A stretch of 64,000 nucleotides of DNA, from positions 1 through 64,000 of the forward strand of contig JAIUOE010000004.1 of the NCBI GenBank assembly GCA_020161395.1, in the 5' to 3' direction. Each line of letters starts with the position of its first letter. Within the stretch, counting starts at the first letter, position 1. Both the position numbers and the translations under genes were made by a program. This DNA is from Bacteroidota bacterium. GTDB lineage: Bacteria > Bacteroidota > Ignavibacteria > Ignavibacteriales > Ignavibacteriaceae. Shown here piece by piece: positions 45,337-53,370 of the stretch. The notes under the pieces were generated by a model. It had not been told where the DNA came from. It ran no database searches and saw only the letters and a list, made by a program, of their open reading frames with translations.

Positions 45337-46455
45337 TTAATCTTTTTTCAAGTAAAACGCAAATTTACCTTTTTTGTCAATAAATCCTGCTTTTTCTTCC
45401 TGAGTTTTTGGGTCTGTATACTCGGCATAAGCCCTGCCATCTTTGAATTTTTCAAGCTGATTGAATTTGAAGTCAATCACCATTTTACCCTTGGTATCAA
45501 TAAATCCTGACTTTTCATAACCCTCTCTTATTACCGCCAGCCCCTCGGAAAACCCCGTTAGCATGAAAAAGTATTTACCTTTATCAACAGAGGGTGCGAA
45601 TTTTTTGATCACTTTGCCGTTCAAATCGATTATTTCGAAAACAGTCTCCCATGTCTTTTCATCAGTGTATTTTCCGACAGCGAATCCGTCGTCAAATGTA
45701 CTTAAACTTTCATATTTGAGCTCGACAACAACCTTTCCTGATTTGTCGATTGCTCCTCTTTTATTATTTTCAAAAATGATCGATCTGCCGTTTTTAAAAT
45801 CACCGGGCTGGTTCTTCGATGAAAATCCCGGAACCTGTTTGTTCGATTTGTCGATAAATATCCATTTCCCTTCATGGTAGACAGCAGCAAGACCTTCACT
45901 GAAGGGGGCGATGTCACCATAGACATTGTCGATGTACTCCATTCCGTTTTTATCCAAAAATCCGTATTTTGATTTTTCACGGAAGTGGCTCAAGCCTTCG
46001 CTGTAAAATGTGTTGAAGTTGTAGTCGTTAATAGTTGAATCATTCAGAATGGTTCCGGTCTTTGAAACCACCTGGCAATGTGCTCGGGTTCCGCCATTTC
46101 CCGCATCGGCAGGTTTCATTGTTACCGCAACATCATCACCAAACCGGCTCATTCTGTAAAATTTAAAAGGAACGACTGTCTTGTCGGTTCTGTCAATCGC
46201 CCCAAAAGGACCTGCTTTTTCAAGTTCAACTACCGCTACTCCGTTTGAGAAAAATGGAGCACCCGTCATGCTTTGGTATTTGGGCTGGATTACCATAACT
46301 CCGTTTGTATCGATGAATCCCCATTTATCACCTATAAGGACAGAGAGTAATCCCTCATTGAATTCGCCAAAATCCTTGACTTTAATTACAGGTTGTGAAA
46401 ACAGGTTTGTTGATGATATAAAAAGAAGAGTAAGTAGAAGTGAGAGCTTTTTCAT
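45337..46455 (-). CDS. Exported WG-repeat protein
   Basis: This 372-residue protein has a signal peptide (MKKLSLLLTLLFISSTNLFS). It consists of about seven or eight WG (KWGFID) beta-hairpin repeats: DKWGFIDTNGVMVIQPKY, KYGFLDKNGMEY, KWIFIDKSN, KRGAIDKSGKVV, KSGFIDTKGKMV and KAGFIDKKGKFA. WG repeats are binding scaffolds with no catalytic motif; ligand unknown. It heads the operon with the dehydrogenase and the esterase. Confidence 0.88.
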   Translation of the reverse strand: MKKLSLLLTLLFISSTNLFSQPVIKVKDFGEFNEGLLSVLIGDKWGFIDTNGVMVIQPKYQSMTGAPFFSNGVAVVELEKAGPFGAIDRTDKTVVPFKFYRMSRFGDDVAVTMKPADAGNGGTRAHCQVVSKTGTILNDSTINDYNFNTFYSEGLSHFREKSKYGFLDKNGMEYIDNVYGDIAPFSEGLAAVYHEGKWIFIDKSNKQVPGFSSKNQPGDFKNGRSIIFENNKRGAIDKSGKVVVELKYESLSTFDDGFAVGKYTDEKTWETVFEIIDLNGKVIKKFAPSVDKGKYFFMLTGFSEGLAVIREGYEKSGFIDTKGKMVIDFKFNQLEKFKDGRAYAEYTDPKTQEEKAGFIDKKGKFAFYLKKD

Positions 46456-46540
46456 GGCTGTTCCAAAAAATTAATCTGAAGTATATTCCAAATTAATCTT
46501 TTGAATCGGAAGGTGAAAATAATAAATTATGTATATAATA

Positions 46541-46568
46541 AGAGGCTGCCCCTTTTGAGACAGCCTCT
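46541..46568 (-). terminator. Terminator hairpin after the DUF2892 gene
   Basis: AGAGGCTG (46541-46548) pairs with CAGCCTCT (46561-46568); on the minus strand it is followed by TATTATATAC. The T run is imperfect. Confidence 0.6.
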
Positions 46569-46574
46569 GTTAAA

Positions 46575-46766
46575 TTACTTCTTTTTTGTCTCGATGGTTG
46601 ACAAGCCAAACGGCAGGTAAGCCGGACAAGTGCTCATAGCGGCAGTGAGTATTGGTACAATTCCGACCGCACCCCACCAGGTCTTAAAGTAAATTCCTGC
46701 ACCAATGATGGCGATCCCGACAACATATCTGATAATTTTATCAGCCGATCCGACATTCTTCTTCAT
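46575..46766 (-). CDS. Small DUF2892 (YgaP-like transmembrane) inner membrane protein
   Basis: This 63-residue protein has the family pattern: MKKNVGSADKIIRYVVGIAII, a first hydrophobic helix with GAGIYFKTWWGAVGIVPILTAA, and the conserved Cys in STCPAYLPFGLST. In YgaP the same membrane part is fused to a rhodanese domain; here it stands alone. It may take part in sulfur or thiol handling, which is an inference. It is a single gene with its own terminator hairpin. Confidence 0.85.
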   Translation of the reverse strand: MKKNVGSADKIIRYVVGIAIIGAGIYFKTWWGAVGIVPILTAAMSTCPAYLPFGLSTIETKKK

Positions 46767-46952
46767 TTCTCTTCTCCGGATAATTATTAAAACTCTAACA
46801 GGTTAGATATTCGTGTAACAAAAAAGATTCAATAAGGATTCATAAAAATTTGTCCAGAAACTGTATATTTTCAATTATAATAAACTAAATTCAATTAAAA
46901 CTTGTCAAACTGAAAAAATTACGATACACAAGCGAATCAAATTGAGATCTGA

Positions 46953-48827
46953 ATGAAATATTTGTTACACATTTGCCTTTTTTCCGTTGCGCTTTTTGCG
47001 CAAAATCCACTCCCTTATTTTAACTCTTCATTATTCACCGCTTCCGGTAACTGCTCCACCTGTCACACCGGTTCCGGGGCGGTTCTTACGCAAAACGGTG
47101 TGGATATATCGCCTGTAACTCATTGGAGAAGCACGATGATGGCAAATGCCTCAAAAGATCCTCTCTGGCAGGCAGTGGTCTCTGAAGAAACGCATAATTT
47201 TCCGGGGATGAAAGATGAGATCGAGTCAATCTGTACAAAATGTCATGCTCCGATGGGAAACACTCAGGCAAAGAAAGATGGATTAACGACTTATACACTG
47301 ACACAAATGCGGAACGACCCTCTTGGAAAGGACGGCGTAAGTTGCACTCTTTGCCACCAGATTAATCCCGCCAATCTCGGAATGCAAACCTCATTCAGCG
47401 GTGGTTACAAAATTGATACAACAAGGATTATTTACGGTCCCTATCAAAATCCATTCACACAGCCCATGATCAGTTTTGTAAACTTCAATTCTGTCTATTC
47501 GCCACACATAAACAAGTCAGAACTTTGTGCCACATGCCATACGCTTTTCACACCCTACTTTGATTATAACAATCAGATTGCCGGCTATTACCCTGAACAA
47601 ACACCTTATCTGGAATGGAAAAACAGTGAATTTGCCCAAAACGGAACTGAGTGCCAAACCTGCCATATGCCTGCAATTCAGGACTCCATCGATATTTCCA
47701 CTATCCCGGCCAACCACACCGTTAAGCACTCGCCATACTTCAAACATGAGTTTGTCGGTGCTAATAAAATGATGCTGAATCTGATCAAAAATAATATTGA
47801 CTCACTCGGTGCAACCGCTTCAGCCGCTCTTTTTGACAGCACAATTGGCAGAGTTAACAAAAACTTCGATGGCAAGACTGCAACACTTCAAATTGAAGTT
47901 GTACCCGTCGAAGATTCAATCGATATAAATGTAAAAATATCCAACCTGACTGGTCACAAACTCCCCTCCGGAATCCCTTTCCGAAGAATGTGGATTGAAC
48001 TTAAAATTTTAAATTCGCTGAATCAGAAGATTTTTCATTCGGGAGAGTGGGAGAGTGATGGAGAAATCATCGGGCATGATTCTCTTTATGAAAAGCATCA
48101 TGACATAATTCGTAATCCTGATGAAGTTCAAATATTTGAATGTGTTCCTGTCGATGTAAATGGAGTTGTTACTCAAACGCTGCTTAGGGCGGCTGGTAAT
48201 GTTAAAGATAACAGACTGCCTCCTTCAGGATTTACAACTGCACATCCTTCATATGACAGCGTAAAGATTTCCGGTGTGAATGACGATCCAAATTTCAATA
48301 AAATCGCTAATGTCGAAGGAAGCGGGGCTGACATCGTCACTTATCGAATAAAACCTTCTGAAAATGGCGAACTGACAATTCATGCACGACTGTGCTATCA
48401 GGCCATGAAACCCGGTGCAATAGAAAGACTTGCAGCACTAAACACCCCCGAAGCTGTCAGGTTTATTTCAATGTGGCAAAATGAAGATCATTCACCTTCA
48501 ATAATTGCAACTGAAACCAAAAACTTTACCGTAACTTCCACAAATGGAGAAGACGGAGTGGCGTTAACTGACGAATACATAAAAGTTTATCCCAATCCTC
48601 TTAAAGAGAATGCGACTGTCTCTTTCCGGTTAAACACAACAGAGGATGTAGATATATCACTTTATAACCCTCTCGGTGAGAAGGTGATGAATCTCCTTTC
48701 AGGTACGGTTTCATCAGGATTACAAAATTTTTCGTTCAACTCAAGACATCTCACCAACGGTGTATATTTCCTCGTGATGAAAACAGAGTCAGGCTTCAGA
48801 AGTGTGAAAATTGCTATGATGAGATGA
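46953..48827 (+). CDS. Secreted pentaheme cytochrome c with T9SS sorting domain
   Basis: After a signal peptide (MKYLLHICLFSVALFAQ), five heme-binding CxxCH motifs are visible: CSTCH, CTKCH, CTLCH, CATCH and CQTCH, all within the first ~240 residues. The region resembles cytochrome c554/multiheme families, with MKDEIESICTKCHAPMG and ECQTCHMPAIQDS. A beta-rich part follows (VNVKISNLTGHKLPSGIPFRR), then a T9SS sorting domain (YPNPLKENATVSFRL) ending in KIAMMR. Together these suggest a heme protein placed on the outer face of the cell, perhaps for extracellular electron transfer. No partner cytochromes are nearby. Confidence 0.9.
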   Translation: MKYLLHICLFSVALFAQNPLPYFNSSLFTASGNCSTCHTGSGAVLTQNGVDISPVTHWRSTMMANASKDPLWQAVVSEETHNFPGMKDEIESICTKCHAPMGNTQAKKDGLTTYTLTQMRNDPLGKDGVSCTLCHQINPANLGMQTSFSGGYKIDTTRIIYGPYQNPFTQPMISFVNFNSVYSPHINKSELCATCHTLFTPYFDYNNQIAGYYPEQTPYLEWKNSEFAQNGTECQTCHMPAIQDSIDISTIPANHTVKHSPYFKHEFVGANKMMLNLIKNNIDSLGATASAALFDSTIGRVNKNFDGKTATLQIEVVPVEDSIDINVKISNLTGHKLPSGIPFRRMWIELKILNSLNQKIFHSGEWESDGEIIGHDSLYEKHHDIIRNPDEVQIFECVPVDVNGVVTQTLLRAAGNVKDNRLPPSGFTTAHPSYDSVKISGVNDDPNFNKIANVEGSGADIVTYRIKPSENGELTIHARLCYQAMKPGAIERLAALNTPEAVRFISMWQNEDHSPSIIATETKNFTVTSTNGEDGVALTDEYIKVYPNPLKENATVSFRLNTTEDVDISLYNPLGEKVMNLLSGTVSSGLQNFSFNSRHLTNGVYFLVMKTESGFRSVKIAMMR

Positions 48828-48886
48828 TATTTTGGAGTTTTGAGATTTTTTGTTATTTTTGAGAACATTATACAGGAGTTTGAAAA

Positions 48887-50134
48887 ATGAATACGAAAAA
48901 AATGTTCATATCGATTATTTGTTTAGTATTTGTCTTAAGGTTACCTCTATTGCATGCTCAGACAGACCCGGTACCTTTCCTAAGATTATCAGGAATGGAC
49001 CGGTGGGAAGGCTTAACTCATGCAACAGGGGACGGGGGCTACTCGAGTTATAGTTACAGTACTTGGGAAATTACTGACTCAATGCTGCTTGATGGTATCA
49101 TGTTCTTTAAACAGGGACTTATTTATTATGGATTTGATCGGGATTCAAATAAACTTTATGAATATAGTGATGGAGTGAAACGGCTACATCTTGACTTCAG
49201 TCTACCTTCAGGGTCTTCTTTTATCGGTGGATTCGGGAATGGTACGCCCATCACTGTAACGGGAAACTCCAGTTCAAAAGTTTTCAAGGCTCACTATGGC
49301 GTTTACCCTGTTTATGACATAACTGTCACCTATGCCAAGGAAACAGGGGTAATTAGTGATGTATCACAAATGGTGATGAGTTCAAGATGGTCGAAATTCA
49401 GTACTACAACCTTATCGAAACTCGGGAGGAAAGTAAATGGCGATACACTTTACCTTGATCATGGTTACTACCCTTCTATGATTTTTACACCTGTAACATC
49501 TCCCTCAACTACCTATAGCCCGACTTTTTCGACAGCCAACTGGCATTATCTAAACTATCGTCTGCAGCCAAATAATCCGCAGTTCAATTATCTTGATACA
49601 CTTTTTTTTGAATATTATTACTCAAATGGAGTTGACTCAACCGACATCATAACATTAAAATACAAAGCTTCAAGTTCAAACAGTTTTGTGGTCACCTTCG
49701 ATAGCAGTATTATTAAAAGTGGTTATCATGTCAAGTACTGGCTTAAATTAAAGGACAAAAGTTTCCGTCCCAAATTTATAAAAAACCCTGAATATCAAGC
49801 ATATCATACGCTTACATTTAATGTACCAGTTGGAATTGAAAACGAAACATTGCCCGACAACTTTTTCCAACTCACCGCCTACCCAAATCCATTTAACAAT
49901 TCCACCTCATTGAAAATCGACCATTTTGAGAGCGGGGAAGTAACAGTTAACATCTACTCACTGACCGGTGAAAAAGCTATGGAGACCCTGTTCAGTCGCA
50001 AAGAAGTCGGGACTTTACTGCTGCCCGTAGAGTTTGGAAGTCAGCCATCCGGAGTCTATATTGCAGATGTAAACTTTGTTTCCTCATCCGGGGAAATGCA
50101 TAGAAAACACCATAAACTGGTTTATTTAAAATAG
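48887..50134 (+). CDS. Secreted protein of unknown function with T9SS sorting domain
   Basis: This 415-residue protein begins with a signal peptide (MFISIICLVFVLRLPLLHAQ from residue 6) and ends in a T9SS sorting domain (LTAYPNPFNNSTSLKIDHF to KLVYLK). I do not recognise the ~290-residue middle; it is rich in Ser, Tyr and Thr and predicted to be all-beta, without cysteines or a visible catalytic motif. GGAGTTTG lies upstream of the ATG. It follows the cytochrome by 59 bp and may share its transcript. Confidence 0.8.
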   Translation: MNTKKMFISIICLVFVLRLPLLHAQTDPVPFLRLSGMDRWEGLTHATGDGGYSSYSYSTWEITDSMLLDGIMFFKQGLIYYGFDRDSNKLYEYSDGVKRLHLDFSLPSGSSFIGGFGNGTPITVTGNSSSKVFKAHYGVYPVYDITVTYAKETGVISDVSQMVMSSRWSKFSTTTLSKLGRKVNGDTLYLDHGYYPSMIFTPVTSPSTTYSPTFSTANWHYLNYRLQPNNPQFNYLDTLFFEYYYSNGVDSTDIITLKYKASSSNSFVVTFDSSIIKSGYHVKYWLKLKDKSFRPKFIKNPEYQAYHTLTFNVPVGIENETLPDNFFQLTAYPNPFNNSTSLKIDHFESGEVTVNIYSLTGEKAMETLFSRKEVGTLLLPVEFGSQPSGVYIADVNFVSSSGEMHRKHHKLVYLK

Positions 50135-50167
50135 GGGAATCAAAAGGAAGATATTTTGGCAGGAAAG

Positions 50168-50244
50168 TGGTGGACCCTCCAGGACTTGAACCTGGGACCT
50201 ACTGATTATGAGTCAGTTGCTCTAACCAACTGAGCTAAGGGTCC
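50168..50244 (-). tRNA. tRNA with CAU anticodon, probably tRNA-Ile2 (lysidine type)
   Basis: The minus strand reads GGACCCT...AGGGTCC ACCA with a 7-bp acceptor stem and encoded CCA. The anticodon loop CTCATAA holds CAU. The C4-G69 and C5-G68 pairs are the acceptor-stem features that TilS uses to recognise tRNA-Ile(CAU); elongator tRNA-Met usually lacks them. An automated tool may call it Met. Confidence 0.9.
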
Positions 50245-50312
50245 TAAAAAATTTCAAATTGAGACTGAAAATATAGCTATTTTTGTGTTTTCAACAAATA
50301 ATTTTTTTTGAA

Positions 50313-50822
50313 ATGGATAAATTTGTTTTGAGATACAAAAGAGTTTCAGTTCTCATTCTCGCCGGATTATTGTTAATCATTCATGGTTGTGGTTCCAAGT
50401 CAGACGAAATACCTTCCCCCAAAGATTCGATTGAAGTAAGTTCAAAAAACGACACAAATTACACAGCTTTAAAACTTGTGTTCAACAAACAGATACAGGG
50501 TCTAAAGGGGAAAAATGTAACGGACTACATGAGCACCATTAAAGTGAGCGGGCTTGACTCAATAAATGCTTATAACTACTTCGAAACAGTAACAAAACTC
50601 TACGATCTTGATTACACCATTCTGAACTTTACCGTTTTAAGAGCCGATGCCCGGTCTGCTGAAGTTGAGGTTGAGATGGAAGTCAGAAAAGTAAACGGAC
50701 CTCAGTTTGACGATCACAGATCAATAACCCGACACATCCTCGAAAAAATTGATGGCGGCTGGCGAATTGTTGAGTCCCGGGAAATCAAGTTTACACCCAT
50801 AAAACCTGAACTAAAGAAATAA
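50313..50822 (+). CDS. Putative small lipoprotein
   Basis: I start at the ATG at 50313 (MDKFVLRYKRVSVLILAGLL); the longer frame to 50283 adds ten residues of low worth. A hydrophobic segment ends in a lipobox-like LIIHGC, so the protein is probably a lipoprotein. The ~130-residue mature part resembles nuclear-transport-factor-2-like folds often seen in small Bacteroidota lipoproteins (NFTVLRADARSAEVEVEMEV), which is only an impression. It lies between tRNA genes on its own; function unknown. Confidence 0.65.
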   Translation: MDKFVLRYKRVSVLILAGLLLIIHGCGSKSDEIPSPKDSIEVSSKNDTNYTALKLVFNKQIQGLKGKNVTDYMSTIKVSGLDSINAYNYFETVTKLYDLDYTILNFTVLRADARSAEVEVEMEVRKVNGPQFDDHRSITRHILEKIDGGWRIVESREIKFTPIKPELKK

Positions 50823-50880
50823 AAGAAGTATTTGGTTATTTTTTTAGAAAAAGGTATATTTGTAATCTAAATTTTTGTGT

Positions 50881-50968
50881 GCCGGGATGGCGGAATTGGT
50901 AGACGCACAGGACTTAAAATCCTGTGGGAGTTTCTCCCGTGCCGGTTCGACCCCGGCTCTCGGTACCA
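50881..50968 (+). tRNA. tRNA-Leu (anticodon UAA)
   Basis: An 88-nt class II tRNA. The anticodon loop CTTAAAA contains TAA, and there is a long variable arm (GGGAG/CTCCC), a T arm GCCGG-TTCGACC-CCGGC and encoded ACCA. The acceptor stem has two G-U pairs. Confidence 0.96.
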
Positions 50969-50991
50969 TAAATTTGAGAGGGAGTTAAAAC

Positions 50992-51065
50992 GGGTTCTTA
51001 GCTCAGTTGGCTAGAGCGTCTGTTTGACGTACAGAAGGTCACAGGTTCGACTCCTGTAGAACCCA
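50992..51065 (+). tRNA. tRNA-Val (anticodon GAC)
   Basis: The 7-bp acceptor stem GGGTTCT/AGAACCC, anticodon loop TTGACGT with GAC and T loop TTCGACT are all present. CCA is not encoded, unlike the two neighbouring tRNAs. Confidence 0.95.
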
Positions 51066-51136
51066 CAAAAACCGGTTTATTCCGGTTTTGTTATGCAGTG
51101 ATTATTTTACAACTTTTGAAAGGTATCATTTAAAAT

Positions 51137-51697
51137 TTGATACAAGATAACAATTCAAATTCCAAAGAACCAAAAGATTCCGTAAGGATTAACGAGGAGA
51201 TTCGTGTTCCTCAGGTTCGGGTAATAGATTCAGACGGCGGGCAATTAGGGGTTATGGAAACAAAAGCGGCGATAGCCGTTGCAAGAAGTAAAGAGCTGGA
51301 TCTCGTTGAGATAGCTCCAAAAGCAGACCCCCCGGTTTGTAAAATAATCAATTTCGGCAAGTTTAAATACGAGAAGCAAAAACGGGAGAAAACCCAGCGA
51401 AAAAATCAAGTGGTACAGATACTCAAAGAGATAAGGTTCCATCCGAATACCGATTCTCACGATTTCGAGTTCAAGACAAAGCATGCAATTAACTTCCTTG
51501 AAGAAGGAAACAAAGTTAAGGTGTCAGTAATGTTCAAAGGTCGCGAAATGGCTTATACACAGCTTGGAGAGACATTGTTGAACAAGTTTGTTGAAAGAAT
51601 TGCAGAAATCGCTAAAGTAGAATCTCCAATTAAATTGGAGGGACGAAATATGAATGTTATCGTTGTACCGGTAAAAAACAAATCCAAAAAGAAATAA
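51137..51697 (+). CDS. infC: Translation initiation factor IF-3
   Basis: A 186-residue IF-3 with N domain ([22 protein letters not shown]), linker ([17 protein letters not shown]) and C domain ([41 protein letters not shown]). It binds the 30S subunit and checks the start codon. No ATG lies in frame before about residue 38; a stop is at 51131, so the start must be the TTG at 51137 or a rarer codon. A non-AUG start fits the autoregulation known for infC in other bacteria. It heads infC-rpmI-rplT-pheS-pheT, with two tRNAs upstream instead of thrS. Confidence 0.95.
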   Translation: MIQDNNSNSKEPKDSVRINEEIRVPQVRVIDSDGGQLGVMETKAAIAVARSKELDLVEIAPKADPPVCKIINFGKFKYEKQKREKTQRKNQVVQILKEIRFHPNTDSHDFEFKTKHAINFLEEGNKVKVSVMFKGREMAYTQLGETLLNKFVERIAEIAKVESPIKLEGRNMNVIVVPVKNKSKKK

Positions 51698-51710
51698 ATT
51701 CGGGACAGCA

Positions 51711-51902
51711 ATGCCAAAAATGAAAACCAACCGCGGAGCGCGGAAGACCTTCAAAGAGACTGCATCAGGCGGTTTCAAGCGTAAGAAAGCTTACAGAAGC
51801 CATATTCTTACTTCCAAAACAACAAAACGGAAGAGACATCTTAGAAAAGGTACAATGGTTACCGACGCAGATGCTCCGAAGATTAAAAGAATGTTGCAAT
51901 AG
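51711..51902 (+). CDS. rpmI: Ribosomal protein bL35
   Basis: The 63-residue basic protein has the bL35 pattern: [40 protein letters not shown] and HLRKGT, ending IKRMLQ. It is a component of the 50S subunit. It lies 13 bp after infC and 15 bp before rplT, the conserved order in many bacteria. Confidence 0.97.
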   Translation: MPKMKTNRGARKTFKETASGGFKRKKAYRSHILTSKTTKRKRHLRKGTMVTDADAPKIKRMLQ

Positions 51903-51917
51903 GAAGGATGAAATAAT

Positions 51918-52265
51918 ATGCCAAGGTCACAAAATAATGTAGCTTCACACCACAGAAGAAAAAAGATCCTCAAACTTGCAAAAGGTTACTGGGGTTCCAG
52001 AAAAAATGTTTACACTATTGCCAAAAACCATGTTGAAAAAGGTTTAACACACGCTTATGTGGGCAGAAAATTAAAGAAACGCGAATACAGAAGACTCTGG
52101 ATCGCAAGAATAAACGCCGGTGCAAGAATGCACGGATTGAATTATTCTACTTTTATTTCCGGTTTGAGCAAAAAAGGTGTAGCAATCAATCGTAAAGTTC
52201 TCGCTAATCTTGCTGCTGAAAATCCGCAGGTTTTCGCAGAACTGGCGAATCTGGTTAAAAGCTAA
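51918..52265 (+). CDS. rplT: Ribosomal protein bL20
   Basis: The 115-residue protein is a typical bL20: MPRSQNNVASHHRRKKILKL, KGYWGSRKNVYTIAKNHVEK, RRLWIARINAGARMHGLNYS, and NRKVLANLAAENPQVFAEL. It is an early 50S assembly protein and, in other bacteria, represses this operon by binding its leader. AGGAAGGA lies upstream. A terminator follows, so pheST may be partly separate. Confidence 0.97.
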   Translation: MPRSQNNVASHHRRKKILKLAKGYWGSRKNVYTIAKNHVEKGLTHAYVGRKLKKREYRRLWIARINAGARMHGLNYSTFISGLSKKGVAINRKVLANLAAENPQVFAELANLVKS

Positions 52266-52284
52266 CTTAAATTAAATGTTTTAC

Positions 52285-52327
52285 ACCCTCTTTCTCGGAA
52301 ATTATCCGATTAAGAGGGTTTTTTTAT
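52285..52327 (+). terminator. Two-tier terminator after rplT
   Basis: Outer arms ACCCTCTT (52285-52292) and AAGAGGGT (52312-52319) enclose inner arms TCGGA/TCCGA, followed by a T run to 52327. It lies 22 bases before pheS, so it may be an attenuator. Confidence 0.88.
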
Positions 52328-52348
52328 TTAAACTTAAAGTGTCAGCAG

Positions 52349-53359
52349 ATGTTAAACAAGATAAATGATGCCAAAACGCAATATGCCTCCGATATTTTGC
52401 ATGTTAAAACTCCCAAAGATCTTGAAGATTTAAGGATCAAATATCTCGGGAGAAACGGACTTGTATCGGTTCTCTTCGAAGAATTTAAAACCGTAACTCC
52501 TGAAGAAAAAAGAGTATTGGGGAAGGAATTGAACTTCCTCCGCCAGGAGCTGCAGTCAAAGTACGATGATCTAAAAGAAACAATCGAAAAGGCTGCAAAA
52601 TTGAATGCGCCAAAAATCGATTTGACACTTCCAGGACGGCAAACCAAAGCAGGTTCAGGTCACCTTGTCGCTGAGACAATGATGGAAATTATTTCCATTT
52701 TCAAGAAAATTGGATTTTCTGTTATTACGGGTCCTGAAATTGAATCGGATAAAAACAATTTCGAAGCTTTGAACTTTCCGGCAGACCACCCGGCAAGAGA
52801 CATGCAGGATACATTTTTCATCAACAAGGATTTTGTTCTCAGGACCCACACTACTCCGGTTCAAGTGAGAATCATGGAAAATCAGCAGCCTCCCATCCGT
52901 GCAATAATGCCAGGCAGAGTATACAGAAATGAGGCAATTAATGCCAGAAGCTACTGTATGTTTCACCAGGTTGATGGCATCTACATTGACGAAAAGGTGA
53001 CATTTGCAGAATTGAAGGGGACACTCGTTCATTTCGCACGGGAATATTACGGCAGCAGTGTTCAATATAAATTCAGACCAAGTTTTTTCCCGTTTACCGA
53101 ACCAAGTGCCGAGATGGATATTACCTGTTTTATCTGTGGTGGCAAAGGATGCCGGGTTTGTAAGCACAGTGGCTGGCTCGAGATACTTGGATGCGGAATG
53201 GTTGATCCGAATGTGTTCAAATATGTCGGTTATGACCCAGAAAAAGTTACCGGCTATGCCTTTGGTATGGGAATAGAAAGAATTTCAATGTTAAAGCATG
53301 ATATCAATGACATTCGTCTTCTTTACGAAAATGATGTCAGATTCTTGAAACAATTTTAG
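52349..53359 (+). CDS. pheS: Phenylalanyl-tRNA synthetase alpha subunit
   Basis: A 336-residue class II synthetase subunit. An N-terminal coiled coil (1-~90) binds tRNA; the catalytic core has motif 2 (FHQVDGIYIDEKVTFAELKG preceded by PGRVYRNEAINA), FRPSFFPFTEPSAEMDI and motif 3 GFGMGIERISM-like GYAFGMGIERI. It charges tRNA-Phe as an alpha2-beta2 tetramer with PheT, encoded 11 bp downstream. A zinc-knuckle-like CFICGGKGCRVCKHSGW segment is normal for this family. Confidence 0.96.
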   Translation: MLNKINDAKTQYASDILHVKTPKDLEDLRIKYLGRNGLVSVLFEEFKTVTPEEKRVLGKELNFLRQELQSKYDDLKETIEKAAKLNAPKIDLTLPGRQTKAGSGHLVAETMMEIISIFKKIGFSVITGPEIESDKNNFEALNFPADHPARDMQDTFFINKDFVLRTHTTPVQVRIMENQQPPIRAIMPGRVYRNEAINARSYCMFHQVDGIYIDEKVTFAELKGTLVHFAREYYGSSVQYKFRPSFFPFTEPSAEMDITCFICGGKGCRVCKHSGWLEILGCGMVDPNVFKYVGYDPEKVTGYAFGMGIERISMLKHDINDIRLLYENDVRFLKQF

Positions 53360-53370
53360 ATGGTGAAAAA

